64,000 bases of DNA from Fomitopsis serialis (GCF_022376445.1 NW_025954965.1:372001-436000); one strand, 5' to 3'; positions 23,323-34,001 are shown, counted from the stretch's first letter. Made by a program: numbers and translations. The notes: a model not told the origin generated them from the sequence alone.

Positions 23323-24020
23323 ATGGAGCCCAATCGAACGGTCATGTGAGTCGAGACGATTTGGCGGACAACACAGGTCAAGAGCTTATACTGCCATTCC
23401 AGTGTAATGGGTCCGTCGGGCTCAGGGAAAACAGCGTGAGTTACATCTGCGCGTATAGTGGACAGACGAGCTGACATCGATGACAGTTCGTGAATGCATT
23501 GACGAATGAAACTTCCCTGTCGGTGAAGATCTCGAGCCTTGCACGAGAGAAGTTCAACAGGCCAGACGTATCTGGTAACATCTGTTTCAATGTTGTCGAT
23601 ACCCGGCCCTGGACTTGAAGGAAGCGGGAACCAGGTTGCGAGCGACCTGCGCCAACTGTGAGTCTCATCCACGCATCATGAGAGAATTCACCTCACGATA
23701 GGTACGACAGAGGGCAGAAAACGATCGTCGGCGTAATATTCATGCTCGATCTCAGCGACAACTCGAAGGTGGACCGGGCCGCCACCGAAAGCTGCAAAAG
23801 ATTCATAGAGACATGCGGATCGAGCAACATACAAAACGCCGCGATCGTGGCCCGTGTGCGGAACGCCGGGACACAGGAAGGCATGGAGAGAGTGAACGAG
23901 CTGCGAAACTTCCGCCCGTTCGAAAAGGTCTTCAACGGCGGGGCATCCATCTTTCCGTACGACGGCGCCAGGAGTCCGCCCGAGACATTCTGCGTTCATT
24001 CGCAGACAAGCAGCCAGTGA
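23323..24020 (+). CDS. P-loop GTPase, AIG1/G-domain type (copy 2), frame-damaged
   Basis: Paralogue of the gene at 16.8 kb. Exon 1 (23323-23345, MEPNRTV) joins in phase 2 across an intron to VMGPSGSGKTA, the same intron position and phase as copy 1. Then FVNALTNETSLSV, a DTPG-like G3 region, SDLRQLYDRGQKTIVGVIFM and DLSDNSKVDRAA. As in copy 1, a canonical NKxD is missing. Lesions: the donor after GSGKTA is off by one base (about 23435), bases are missing around the DTPG (about 23602), and one near 23972, after which another frame continues the homology with QESARDILRSFADKQP, matching AESALRILRQLMGKEP of copy 1. The end is therefore uncertain and may lie beyond 24020. Could be a pseudogene. 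Confidence 0.6.
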
Positions 24021-25248
24021 CCTGGCATGTCTGGACGAAGGAGGCGCGGCGCACGGTCACCGCCGGTTTATGGTGGCGAACCACAGACACCGGTACCGAC
24101 ATGCGGTGGCTGGTGGTGTTGGAAGTGACCAATCGGCCTGCATCGTGGATGTTAGCGCACGGATCATGGTCTATAACTGATCGCGTTGCAATGGTTGTTC
24201 GTTTGCATGTAGCCATAGCTTTCCCCACTCCTGGTCCTGTAACGGATTCCCGCCATACTGCAGTTGCAGCGCCCGTAGATACTGGCACGATCACATGCCG
24301 TAGACACGACACTCCGGAAGATATTGGGAGATGTAGCTTACTATTTATGTCGATTGAGAGATGTCGGATAGAAGCGTATCCGTGTGTCCAGCATGCGATC
24401 CGCTGTTCTCTGCGCAGATGCTGTGTCGTCGTCCTCTGCGCATTAGACACTGGGCTCATCTGCCGGTGTATCGAAAACGCCTATGACTGCACACGGTGTA
24501 GGCAGCATTTCAAACTCGCAGAATCGCAGACTCACGACTGACAGTGATAACACCCCATCCACTCGAGTCTCCCACAAGGACCAAAACCACTCGGAATTGC
24601 TGTCATGGTGGCTACAGATTGATGACTTACTGTACATGTCCGTCCACGTCTTCCACGTACACAGCCCGCCCTCCGACGTATCAATCACAGCGGCACCGCG
24701 TCTGTCTGCGCGATAGGAACAGAGGTGGGAACAGGTGGGTGAGAGGACGCTGCGCGGGTATGTGCACGACCTCGCGATAGAAGCCGGAGTCTCACCGGTG
24801 CGATAGAGCCGTTCATACAGGCTTTCTGTGGAAGCGGAGAAGAGGGCCTCGCTGCAGCTGCATGGTGGAGGACGAGGCGAAAAGAGCCAGCCGCTGTCTC
24901 ATTGTCTGGATGGGAGTGACGTGCCGGCGAGTGACGGTGCAGTCGAGGCCAGGCAATGACAAGCGCCCGAGGAGACCGGTCGTGAAGGCAAGTAAAAGGG
25001 CGGCCGCGCCGCGCCAGGCTGGTAACGCGCTGCCCTTCGTCCCTCCCTCTTTGTCTCCTCCCCGCAGGCTGAGCCTTCCGCACCAGCGGTCTGTCTCCCC
25101 AGGACATCAGCTGCGCCGTGTCTCCCCGCCAGCTGTGCTGTGCAGTCTGCCCGACCGCGTCGAGCAGCGACTCCCTCCGTCGCCCGGACCCGCCCTGGCC
25201 GGGTCCACGTCCCTGCACGTCCTAAGAGTATCCAAGCTCTAATACACC
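24021..25248. other. Intergenic region upstream of the Mso1-like gene
   Basis: About 1.2 kb. The first 60-100 bases may include the real C-terminus of GTPase copy 2 in another frame. The part 24700-25240 is GC-rich and opens long frames on the minus strand (24685-25218, 24899-25597), which look compositional: Arg/Pro/Gly-rich, no domain, overlapping the next gene antisense. The last 200 bases are pyrimidine-rich, as in a fungal 5' UTR. Confidence 0.4.
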
Positions 25249-26887
25249 ATGGCCCTCCCATCGCGCCCCAACGCCCGTGTGGGTCTCCCCACAAACCCGC
25301 GATCCCGCTCGCTCGCCAGGCGACCGAGCGCCAGCGTAGACATTCGCTTCTCCAGAGAGGACATGGCACGACAGTATGTTCCCTCGCGCCCCGCTCCGAC
25401 CCCTCCTCCAGTCCCGCAGATGCGACCAGCCCGCTCGATGACGGACTTACGCGCTGGCGCTCCGCGATCCCGCTCGCTCGATCGCGGCCGTGTGGCTCGC
25501 CCTGTTGAGACCCCACCGCCCCTCCCCATCGCACCGAGTGCACGGCAAGCGCGTGAGGCCGAGGAGCCACATAAGAGTACAGAGGGATCCTTCGCATCTC
25601 TCAAGCGGTATGTCACCCAGCGAAAGCGCACAGACGGGTCTATTACATCCTGGGGGTCATCCTCCTCCGAATCCTCGACGTCCGGGAACTCTCTGCGTTC
25701 CTATACATCTTTTGCCTCGTCTCAGACGAGCTTGGCAGATGACGACATGAAGAATACCAGCCCGACAGGCCAGCCCACTGCTTCCGGCTCGGCCCCGGGC
25801 AGTCCTGAGAGCCCTCCAAGCTCGCTTGGCTCTTCCCTCTGGACTCGGGTGGCAACCGCTGCGGAGCACTTGAAGGTGAACGTAAGCAAAGCTATATCGA
25901 TTCCTGTGACCACGGAGAACGGTGAAAGTAAGGTGACCATCATATACATCATCTTGCGCGCTGACACTGTCTCCTCCAGACACTCCTGATGGACAGGAAT
26001 CCAGTCTCGCCAAAGCCATGAAGGCATACCATGTCGATAAGGCCAACGGCGATGCCAAAGAACTTCCCGACTGGCTCTTCGAGGGACGCGACCGCGAGAT
26101 CATCAACAGGCTGCGTGGGCCCTCCCTCGATCAACAACAGCCCGCAGCGGCATCCGCCACCCGCGCGAACGTTGTATCACCCGTCCCGCGCTCGATTACT
26201 GCGTCGCCCGCGCCCGAACGCGGGCGCAGCCGGGCCCCAGGCACGGGCATACGCGAAGGCTCCATCCCCCGCCGCGACGACAGCGCGACCCGCGCCCTCC
26301 GCGAGTCCGTCGCGTCCATCCACGCCACTGTCCCCTCGCGTGACAACATGAATCGCCTCAAGGACTTGCGCCTCGCGAAACGCAACGCGCGCGTGCGCTT
26401 CGAAGGGCAGGACGAAGAAGAGGTACCTGAGCCCGTGCCTTCGCGCGCCCCGTCGCGTGCCGGGATGGCACGGCATGTTGCCCCGCCCAGCGCGTTCAAG
26501 GACATGCCCATGCCCGAGGTCGCCCCGCTCCGCATTCGACCTAAGGAACGCAGTCAGGAGAGACAGACCCCGGCGGCGCCTGTTGCGCCGCCGGGGGGAT
26601 CCTCCCTCCAGAGGCGGCCGACTGGCTTGCCAACGCGTGCACCGAGCCGTGAGGGGCGGCGTTCGTCGGACGAGCCTACCCAGGGTGCCCCGACGCCCCT
26701 GGTGAGACGGACGACAGGTCTGCCTGTGCGCGCACCGAATCGCGAGGAACGGCGCTATCCTGAAGAGTCGTTCCAGAGTAACGCGGCGCCTTTGGCGAGA
26801 CGGCCTACGGGCCTGCCAGCGCGCGCACCGAGCCGTGAGGGCCGCCGCATTGGCCTGCCCGGGAGTGTTAGGCCGCAGAGGATCTGA
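25249..26887 (+). CDS. Mso1-like protein with Arg/Pro-rich C-terminal repeats
   Basis: Two exons, 25249-25927 and 25980-26887, intact. The N-terminal 200 residues are low-complexity, rich in Ser, Pro and Arg. The middle has a conserved-looking block: SSLWTRVATAAEHLKVNVSK, then GENTPDGQESSLAKAMKAYH and LPDWLFEGRDRE. This pattern (LW-helix, then ...KAYH...LPDWLF-E/D-R) recalls basidiomycete proteins annotated as Mso1-like, Mso1 being the Sec1-binding factor of exocytosis; the assignment is tentative. The C-terminus has three copies of a roughly 31-36-residue unit with the core RRPTGLPTRAPSREGRR, separated by acidic spacers with paired changes. Strongly basic, probably disordered. TGA at 26885-26887. 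Confidence 0.6.
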
Positions 26888-28675
26888 GGTATTGTCGATC
26901 ATGCCTGTCTCATACCCAGGCGAACAGTCGTGCTGGACATGCTTTCTGCCTCCTACTTGTTTTTACACCATCTACACAGCTCATTGTCATTCTAGATTCC
27001 GTGTGTCAATAGGTTTGCGCCAGCGGGGGTCTGTTATTCCTATGTATGAGTTGTTAATCGTGCATGCTTTGTCCCCTCTGCGGTCGTTTTGCTTTCTCTG
27101 TAAACTTGGGGTAACCGTTGCTCATGATACAGCTTGGTGTACGGATAGAGAGCTGTCCTCTACACTTCACGAGTGCTCCGTTACGAAACGTCTATGATGC
27201 CAATTTGTTTGCAATCGACATCGTACACAATGTTCTGCGCTCTTGTGCTGCGTTGTAGCCCCGTTGTGCCCACGTTCGGTGACGTGAACGAAGACCAGTG
27301 CACATGAAATCGCGGATGAACGTAAGATGTCGGATACGGTGATGGAGAGCATGGTGGTAACAATGCGATGCGGACATGACAGCCTGAGGGATGATCTCAG
27401 TGAGTGACGGTGGTGCGTTGTACGTATCAGTAGCGCGTTCTTTTTCTATCCCTCCCAACCAACTGCTTTGTATCTTGTCGCTGGCTACGGTGATGTGACG
27501 GATAAGTTGCATGGCAGGGTGGGTCCCAATCAGAGGGTGCTATCTGCCTGCACACTCACCTTCCGCCTTGCAGCGTTCAGGCGACTCTATATATAAACGC
27601 GGGGCGCATCCTTCCGAATGAGCGCGAGAAGCGGACGAAGAGTCCATACAGCGACACCCTCGAGATACGCGACGTCTCGCCTGTGGAGGGCAGAGAGACT
27701 TTTCCTGCAGGGCGCACTGTGATTGGCTGGTTGCAGGGAGCATACCGAACGCCCGACTTCACGCGGTTGGAGCGCGCCTTGCAACGGGTGGTCGTCATGG
27801 CCGCAGGGTCGGGCTGGCGAATGACCGGCTGAGAGACGTGTTGCCATGTCGGGACGATATCGATGCCCGCCTCGCCTGAGCCACAGGGCAGCTGCAGTCA
27901 GTCGACTCGGAGCGCTGCCACCGTCTATCACGTCGCGTTTGTCGGTTACACGAACACGGCGACAGTCAGACACCCGCTCCGGGGTTGTCGAGCAGCCGTG
28001 TGGAGGGCGTCGGGCGTCGGGATCACGCATCGATGTATATTGCACACTCGGACAGCTCGGGGATGCATGATTAGCCCCTCGCGACCGACGAACTGGGGGG
28101 TTCTGATGGAAGGGGCGGTCAGGTCCTCCGTTTGCGGTTGCCGACGGGCGACGTCCCTGTTGGAAGCCAGGAGGGCGACGCGGGGTTTGATTGGGTGGGT
28201 GAGCGCGGGCGCACATTGGCTGGCAGAGGAGGCGCGCCAGGCAGACGCAGGAACGGGCCAATCCGCTGATTGCCTCGTTCGCGAGGTCCGCGTCCATATG
28301 AATCGCGTCCCCCTAACCTATCTTCTCGATCGTCGCTATGGCCCCGAGAACAGTCCCATCTCCCCACGCCCGCGCCCACGCGTCGGCCGTGATAAAATGT
28401 GCGCATCCGCCGCCCTCTCCGCTAACCTTCTCCTCCCTCCCCCTTCGTTTTCTCCTATCTTTGTCGAGTCGATTCTCGACCCTTTCGTTCCTTGTTCGGG
28501 GTCGGTCGTCCTCCTGCTCCTCACGGGCACCCTGCTAACGTCGTTTGCAGATCACTCTTTGATAGAGAATACAAGTCCAATTTCCTCTGGGAGGTTTCAT
28601 AGCGTTCCTTCGCTCGCATCGACGACGCACCCCTCGACGGTATCACTACTAGCCCCCACCTTCATTTAGTCCAAG
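26888..28675. other. Long intergenic region, 1.8 kb, with isolated TATATATAA
   Basis: Lies between two plus-strand genes. A strong TATA-like CTATATATAAAC stands at 27587-27598, but no plausible coding exon follows within 500 bases. A minus-strand open frame of 236 codons (27587-28297) is Arg/Pro/Ser/Cys-rich and has no domain. The last 300 bases are pyrimidine-rich on the plus strand with a possible 5' UTR intron ending at gtttgcag near 28551, fitting the leader of the cupredoxin gene. Confidence 0.4.
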
Positions 28676-30469
28676 ATGGTCGGCTTCACTTCCGTATTTG
28701 GCGCGCCGCGCTTTTCGCTGGTTACGCATCTGCACTCCCCCGGCCGGGCTGGGCGTCTGGCCCGTCCTTCATGGATTCGTACGTTGCTCTTGTTAGCAGT
28801 CAGTGAGGCTCATTGCTGACCATGCCCATTCAGAAGCCCGTACGGAGCGGCCGGCTCTGGCGCTGGTAGCCCTGCTGCCGGGGCGGAGGGCTCCGCGATG
28901 TCGGCCCCGGCGATGGAAGGGTCGGGCATGATGGGCTCCGGTATGATGGGCTCGGGCATGATGGGCTCCGGTATGGCGAGTATGGAGTCAGGTATGATGG
29001 GAGCCGGTATGGCGAGTATGGAGTCAGGTATGATGGGCGCCGGTATGGCGAGTATGGGGTCAGGCATGATGGGGTCGGGTATGGAGGGTATGGGGGCGGG
29101 GATGGCGTCGAAGGCCATGATGACCTCGGCTGCGATGGCTACGGAGCCTATGATGACCTCGGCGGCGATGGCTACGGAGACTGCTATGTCCACAGAAGCG
29201 ATGATGACCTCGGCCGCGATGGCATCCGAAACCGCTATGTCCACGGAAGCGATGATGACGTCCGCGGCCATGATGACGTCCGCCGCTATGGCCACCGAGA
29301 CCTCGATGGCCGCTGCGACCTCCACAGCGGCTGCCATGTCCATGTCCTACGGATCTGGCAGCTCGAACTGGGGTGGTTCTGGCTACTCAAACTGCGTCCA
29401 GCGTGAGTATTCGACACTAGTGCTTGATACGTCCTGGCGAGCTGACGAATATTGACAGAATGTATGGCTTCCTACGGTGCCCCCGCCATGGTGACCGCAT
29501 CTGCGACTTACGCTGCTAGCGCCACGGCCTCGGCCATGGCCGGCACCGGCACGACTCACACCATAGTCGTTGCGCCCAGTCAGGGTGTCCTCCGCATGGT
29601 GCCATTCGCCGTCAACGCCTCAGCAGGCGACACCTTGTACTGGGTCTGGGGAGCAAACAACCACACCGTCACGAAGAGCTCCGAGCTCTCTCCTTGCAAC
29701 AAGACCACCGACGGAACTGCCTTCGCTTCTGGCACTCAAAATGCTAGCTTCACTTTCACCGAGATGGTGAACGACACCAACCCGGTCTTCTACTACTGCG
29801 GCACCCCCGGTCACTGGTAAGTGGGTTTGCCAAGACTCGGTGATGTGGTGACTGACGATTCATTGATAGCCCCAAGGGAATGTTTGGTGTCATCAACCCA
29901 CCCAACGTCGAGAACAACGCTGCTACTTCCGTTGCGTCAATGATGCCCGCCATGATGGCCAACAGTTCCACGCTCTCCGCTATGTACGCTGCCAGCAACA
30001 TCAGCAGCAACCCGATGGCCGCTACCTGGGGCGACAGCATGGACATGAGCACCATGCCCGACTGGTCGCAGTCCCTGATGGCCGAGAACGTCTTGTGCGT
30101 CTTAGTCTCCTCCCTTCACATGATTTCTTACTGAGCGATCCGGGCAGGTACACGCGTTCGTTCATAGCCGCCAACCCCAGCATCATGGCTGCCGACGGCA
30201 CTCTCAACATGGGCGCGGCCAACGGCCAGTTCATGGTCCCCCAGGATGTCAGCCAGCTCAACAGCGCGGGCTCATCGTCATCTGCGGCGTCTTCGTCCTC
30301 GTCCCCGTCCGGTTCCGCAGCTGCGGCGGGTGGTGCAGCTGCGTCGGCGTCTGGCGCGTCCTCTGCCTCCCCGTCTGCGACCGGCTCTACCAGCGGGGCG
30401 CGCGCCAACGTTGCCTCCGGCGCGCTGCTCGGCGTCGCCGCCATCGCCGCGACTTTCCTCTCGCTCTAA
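28676..30469 (+). CDS. GPI-type cupredoxin with methionine-rich repeat domain
   Basis: Predicted cell-surface copper protein. ATG at 28676 (MVGFTSVFGA) leads, if one base is missing near 28715, into a hydrophobic stretch with ALFAGYASA, a credible signal peptide. Then about 140 residues very rich in Met: repeats of SGMMGSGM and GAGMASMESG, then TSAAMATETAMSTEAMM units. Next a plastocyanin-like domain: THTIVVAPSQGVLRMVPFAV, WGANNHTVTKS, FYYCGTPGHCPKGMFGVI, giving the type-1 copper ligands His, Cys, His and Met. The Ser/Ala/Gly-rich tail ends in a short hydrophobic segment (LLGVAAIAATFLSL), as for GPI attachment. Introns near 29404-29458, 29819-29869 and 30096-30147; the Cys-His-Met site is completed across the second one. 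The signal exon join is uncertain. Confidence 0.82.
28912..29340 (+). repeat. In-frame minisatellite coding Met-rich repeats
   Basis: Inside the cupredoxin gene. The first part (to about 29100) repeats GGCTCCGGTATGATG-like units coding SGMMGSGM and a longer GGTATGGCGAGTATGGAGTC unit. The second part repeats GAAGCGATGATGACCTCGGC-like units coding EAMMTSAAM. Frame is kept across all copies, so the repeat number can change without breaking the protein. Confidence 0.8.
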
Positions 30470-30999
30470 GGGAGTCGCTACTGTACTCACTCCGCTCTCA
30501 TCAAGTGCTTGTCTCTACGTAGGTGATACCGCTAGTACACATCCCACGGACTCTCGGCGCACGCGCCGCGCGGGATGGGCTAGCTAATTCGTTCGGACCT
30601 TTCTGCTGCTTCGTTCCTGTTAGCCTCGCCGTTGATATCGTCTCTGGAATTGGTGCACGGACACTGTATCGTCGATACTTCTCTGTTCATCCCCTGTTGC
30701 GTTTGGACACTGTGATTCCTACGCCTCCCATCTTGTTTTCTTTGTTACCGTACCCCCTCGCGTGCGAGGAGAAGGCTTCACCTTCCCCACACTGCTTACG
30801 GGTGGTTAGCTACTGATCGCCAATAGTATCAGGCTACCGCCATGCTCAGTGACCATTTATCGTGTGATTGAAGGCGATGATCGGTCTGTGCATAGGTGCG
30901 TATAATTCTGTGTTATCGTGGCTCTTCGCCGTACCGCGAATTGTAGACTGCACGCAATGAACGCACTACAATTACATTTGTTCATGGAATAACGGTATC
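30470..30999. other. Convergent intergenic gap
   Basis: About 530 bases between the stop codons of the cupredoxin and the first O-methyltransferase. Pyrimidine-rich stretches and short frames only; the two 3' UTRs are expected here. Confidence 0.45.
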
Positions 31000-31834
31000 T
31001 CACAGCTTCAGGGTGTATGTGAACCCGTCCCAGCCTTTCTCTCCCACTGTAGATATCGTGGTAGCGTCCACTTCGCGATCAGTCTTCAGGTGAGTTAACA
31101 GCTTGCGGACGCCCTCGACATTCGCGTCGGTATATTCGGGATCGGCGACCTTGCCCCGGCGCACCACATTGTCTATGATCTGTGGGAGACAACTCAGTAT
31201 CCGTGCCACGACTCAGAATGACTGCTCACTATGACTGCTCCATTCTTGGTGAGGCGCTTCGCCTCCAAGAAGTATGCCAGGTTCCCTGGTTTGTCTGCGT
31301 CGATGAAGACGAGGTCAAAGGGCTTGTCCGCTGGCATCTTCGCCAGAGAGTCGGCAGCGGCGCCCTGGACGATCTTCACCTTGTCCGCTAGACCAGCGTG
31401 CGCGACGTTCTCGCTCGCAACCTACCGGTGAGTACTCAGTACTCAGATCTCGAGCTTGTGACAGGTTTAACATGAACACGGACTGTGGCATGTTTCTCGT
31501 CGAGCTCAAGAGTGACGAGCTCGCCGTCGTCCGGGAGCGCACGGCCCATCCATATCGAGGAGTACCTAGATCGGGGTCAATACAGTACGCGTATCTACCG
31601 AAGTACGGAGATGAAGAGGAAAGAGGCTCACCCTCCGAGCGTACCGACCTCAAGAACCCTCTTCGCGCCGATCGATCGCACGAGAAGGTCGAGGTACTTC
31701 CCCTGTGCCGCGCTCACAGCAATATCTGGCAGCCCATTCTTCGCGCCGTTTGCTTTGGCGAAGTCGAGGGCCTCGTCGGGCAAGAGCAGGAAGCTGTTGT
31801 GGTAGGTGTCGGAGCGAGCCCAGTCTTCCTGCAT
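31000..31834 (-). CDS. SAM-dependent O-methyltransferase, CCoAOMT/COMT-like (copy A)
   Basis: Small-molecule O-methyltransferase of the caffeoyl-CoA/catechol family, which methylates a catechol-type hydroxyl with a divalent metal. Intact: exon 1 from ATG 31834 (MQEDWARSDTYHNSF), the SAM motif RVLEVGTLGGYS across the first intron, VTLELDEKHATV, the metal-binding DLVFIDADKPGN, and after the last intron IIDNVVRRGKV, ending GWDGFTYTLKL and TGA at 31000-31002. Three introns, all in the same places as in the neighbouring copy at 32.1 kb. A TATA-like box lies 81 bases upstream of the ATG. The donor of intron 1 is GT (GGTGAG-type), unlike copy B. The cupredoxin gene ends 530 bases downstream. Substrate unknown. 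Confidence 0.88.
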
Positions 31835-31914
31835 GGCGATTCAAAGTGATGATCTACGTGCAGAGTTCGATTGGAGGTGAGCACCACTGGCGCTGTCGAG
31901 AATTCAACGCTCCC

Positions 31915-31923
31915 CTATTTATG
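31915..31923 (-). promoter_or_regulatory. TATA-like box of O-methyltransferase A
   Basis: Minus-strand CATAAATAG about 81 bases before the ATG at 31834, with a C/T-mixed leader after it. Confidence 0.45.
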
Positions 31924-32130
31924 CGATGCCTCCCATGACTAGACATCGGATGACATGTTGACTCGTCACGCACATGACACTCTGATTGGATCTCCAAGGT
32001 TGGGAAGGGTACAAGTGCGTCAACATATGACTCGGTTCTGCCTCGACGATATCATACAACGGCTACAAACTGGATCGGACTCAGAATTGGTGATACTACT
32101 CCAGCAAGGGCGCAAGGGCGCTCTACGGCT

Positions 32131-32971
32131 CTACAATTTCAGGATGTAGGTGAAGCCATCCCAGTGCCTCTCCCCGATCGTCGAGATGGTCGTAGCCGAC
32201 AGCTCGCTGTCGTTCTTCAGGTGGGCGAGAAGCTTGCGCACACCCTCGTTCGGCCCGTCTGTCTTAGACAGGTCGGCTACTTGTCCGTCGCGCACGGTGT
32301 TGTCGACGATCTACAATTCAATGAGCCTCACCCTCTTTGAAGACAAATAATGGTACGTACAATGACAGCTCCCTTCCTGGTGAGACGCTTGGCCTCCAGG
32401 AGGTAGGTCAAGTTGTTGTCCTTGTCGGCGTCGATGAAGACGAAGTCGAACGGCGCGTCGCCGGGCTGCAGCTTGGTGAGGGACTCCACGGCAGGACCCT
32501 GGATGATTTTGACAACATTTCCTAGGCCTGCTTTCACGACGTTTTCGCGGGCAACCTGGACTGGTCAGGAGATGTCTTGTGATGTGCATTAAGGACGAAC
32601 CTGAACATGGTGCTCGGAGAGCTCGAGGGTGACTACTTCACCGCCTTCCGGGAGCGCGCGAGCCATCCAAATGGTCGAGTAGCTATGGATCAGGTTAGAC
32701 ATGATGATCGACAGGGAACGTGGACGTCGACTTGCCCTCCAAGGGTGCCAATTTCGAGGATCCTCTTCGCACCGAGGGTGCGCACCAGGAGGTGGAGCAA
32801 CTTGCCCTCGGCGGGACTGACTGCAATCAAGGGCAGGCCCTTCTCGTCGGTGTTCTTCTGGGCGAATTCCAGAGCCTCGTCCGGCGCGATCAAGAAAGAG
32901 TTGTGGAAGCGGGCGGACCGCGCAAAGTCCTCGTCAGGAGGAAGGTAACCGGTCACCCTGGTTGCGCTCAT
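32131..32971 (-). CDS. SAM-dependent O-methyltransferase, CCoAOMT/COMT-like (copy B)
   Basis: Tandem paralogue of copy A, same orientation, 296 bases upstream of it. Intact from ATG 32971 (MSATRVTGYLPPDEDFARS) to TAG 32131-32133. SAM site RILEIGTLGGYS, VTLELSEHHVQV, metal site FDFVFIDADKDNN, IIVDNTVRDGQV, and end HWDGFTYILKL. It has about 17 more N-terminal residues than copy A. The first intron (32735-32683) has a GC donor (GCAAGT) where copy A has GT; the other two introns match in position. A TATA box lies about 90 bases upstream of the ATG. The pair presumably arose by tandem duplication and may have split substrates. Confidence 0.88.
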
Positions 32972-33057
32972 CGTTGCGGTTCTAGGACTGGAGTATGCTG
33001 GAAGGCTTTGACTTGCGGGAAAGCGGGGGCCTGGAGAAAGTGCGTCGTCCGCTGGGC

Positions 33058-33065
33058 TTTTTATA
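33058..33065 (-). promoter_or_regulatory. TATA box of O-methyltransferase B
   Basis: Minus-strand TATAAAAA in gcgtataaaaagccc, about 90 bases before the ATG at 32971; the best TATA match in the window. Confidence 0.6.
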
Positions 33066-34001
33066 CGCTTCGTTGGCGTGAGATGACTGAGCCTGTGACA
33101 ATAAGACGATAGACTGCGATAGTCTTCACGTCCAATGCCGCAATATACAGGCGCGACAATGTCAGCTGTCAGATCGGATGTATTGAGCCAGAGGCGAACT
33201 CCAATGCCTACGACATGCCGCTATGCTTGCGTACTACTGCAGGTATTGTTGACGTGGTCAGCATGGATGGTGACTCATTGCAAGCCCCGCAGCATGTCGG
33301 CTAATTAGAAGCCCACACGGTGTCTCGCACAGAGGAGCTGATTAGGACGAGTAGCCCCAGAGTCGCCTGCGATCTGCCCATAGGAGAGTTAGAAGCACAG
33401 TCTTAACGACTCGATCGTGCGGCACAAGTGCGGCCTATCTGATAAGATGGCATACGAGTACTTTCGGCATGCCGTGGGGCCTGGAGCTTAACGAAAGACC
33501 AGCGGCCTTCCGCAGTCGAGGTTCGGCCGTATACGCGCGTACAAAACCGAACCTCGACGCCGTCGTACGCAAGTCGGACAACGTTCACGCCTGTTCGCAT
33601 CCGAGTCCACCTAGAGCTGGCATAGTGATACTGAAATTGAGCAGTAGCCGCTACTAGGCCTTCTCGAGTCTTCAAGCTTCAAGCTTCATGAGCAGTTGGT
33701 CCGTGCAAACGAGCGCTTCTTACGTTCTGCACATCGATTTGAAGAGTGGCCTTCGGAGGCATGCATCCTCAAGACACCGTCTCGTTGAGCAGTCCACCCA
33801 AGAACTCAGACCGTGGTACTGACCGAGTAACCTAACCCGGTGGCCGGAGGAACGAGGCAGTAGGATGAGCAATCACGTGCAGTGTAAGGCGTGTGTTGCG
33901 AGACGCGCTGTCGCGGTCGTGGGAAAGTTGGCGCGCTGTGACCTCGACACGAACCATCACCTCCGCCTGCCGTCACACACGGCTACCACGCGTCGCGCGC
34001 C
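33066..34001. other. Divergent intergenic region
   Basis: About 930 bases between O-methyltransferase B (minus) and the Heh/Man1 gene (plus). It includes a short CTTCAAG duplication at about 33670-33685. No coding signal; the regulatory DNA of both genes is expected here. Confidence 0.4.

Noticed and set aside
24685..25597. Two overlapping long minus-strand open frames (177 and 232 codons)
   Set aside because: They run antisense through the start of the intact Mso1-like gene, contain no recognisable motif and are Arg/Gly-rich.
27587..28297. Minus-strand open frame of 236 codons in the gap before the cupredoxin gene
   Set aside because: Low-complexity Arg/Pro/Ser/Cys composition, no family resemblance and no plausible exon structure; treated as chance in GC-rich sequence.
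28810..29343. Minus-strand open frame of 177 codons rich in Ile, Ala and Asp with regular repeats
   Set aside because: It is the reverse complement of the Met-rich coding minisatellite; CAT/ATG symmetry gives an apparent Ile/Pro repeat protein. The plus strand continues into a clear cupredoxin domain.
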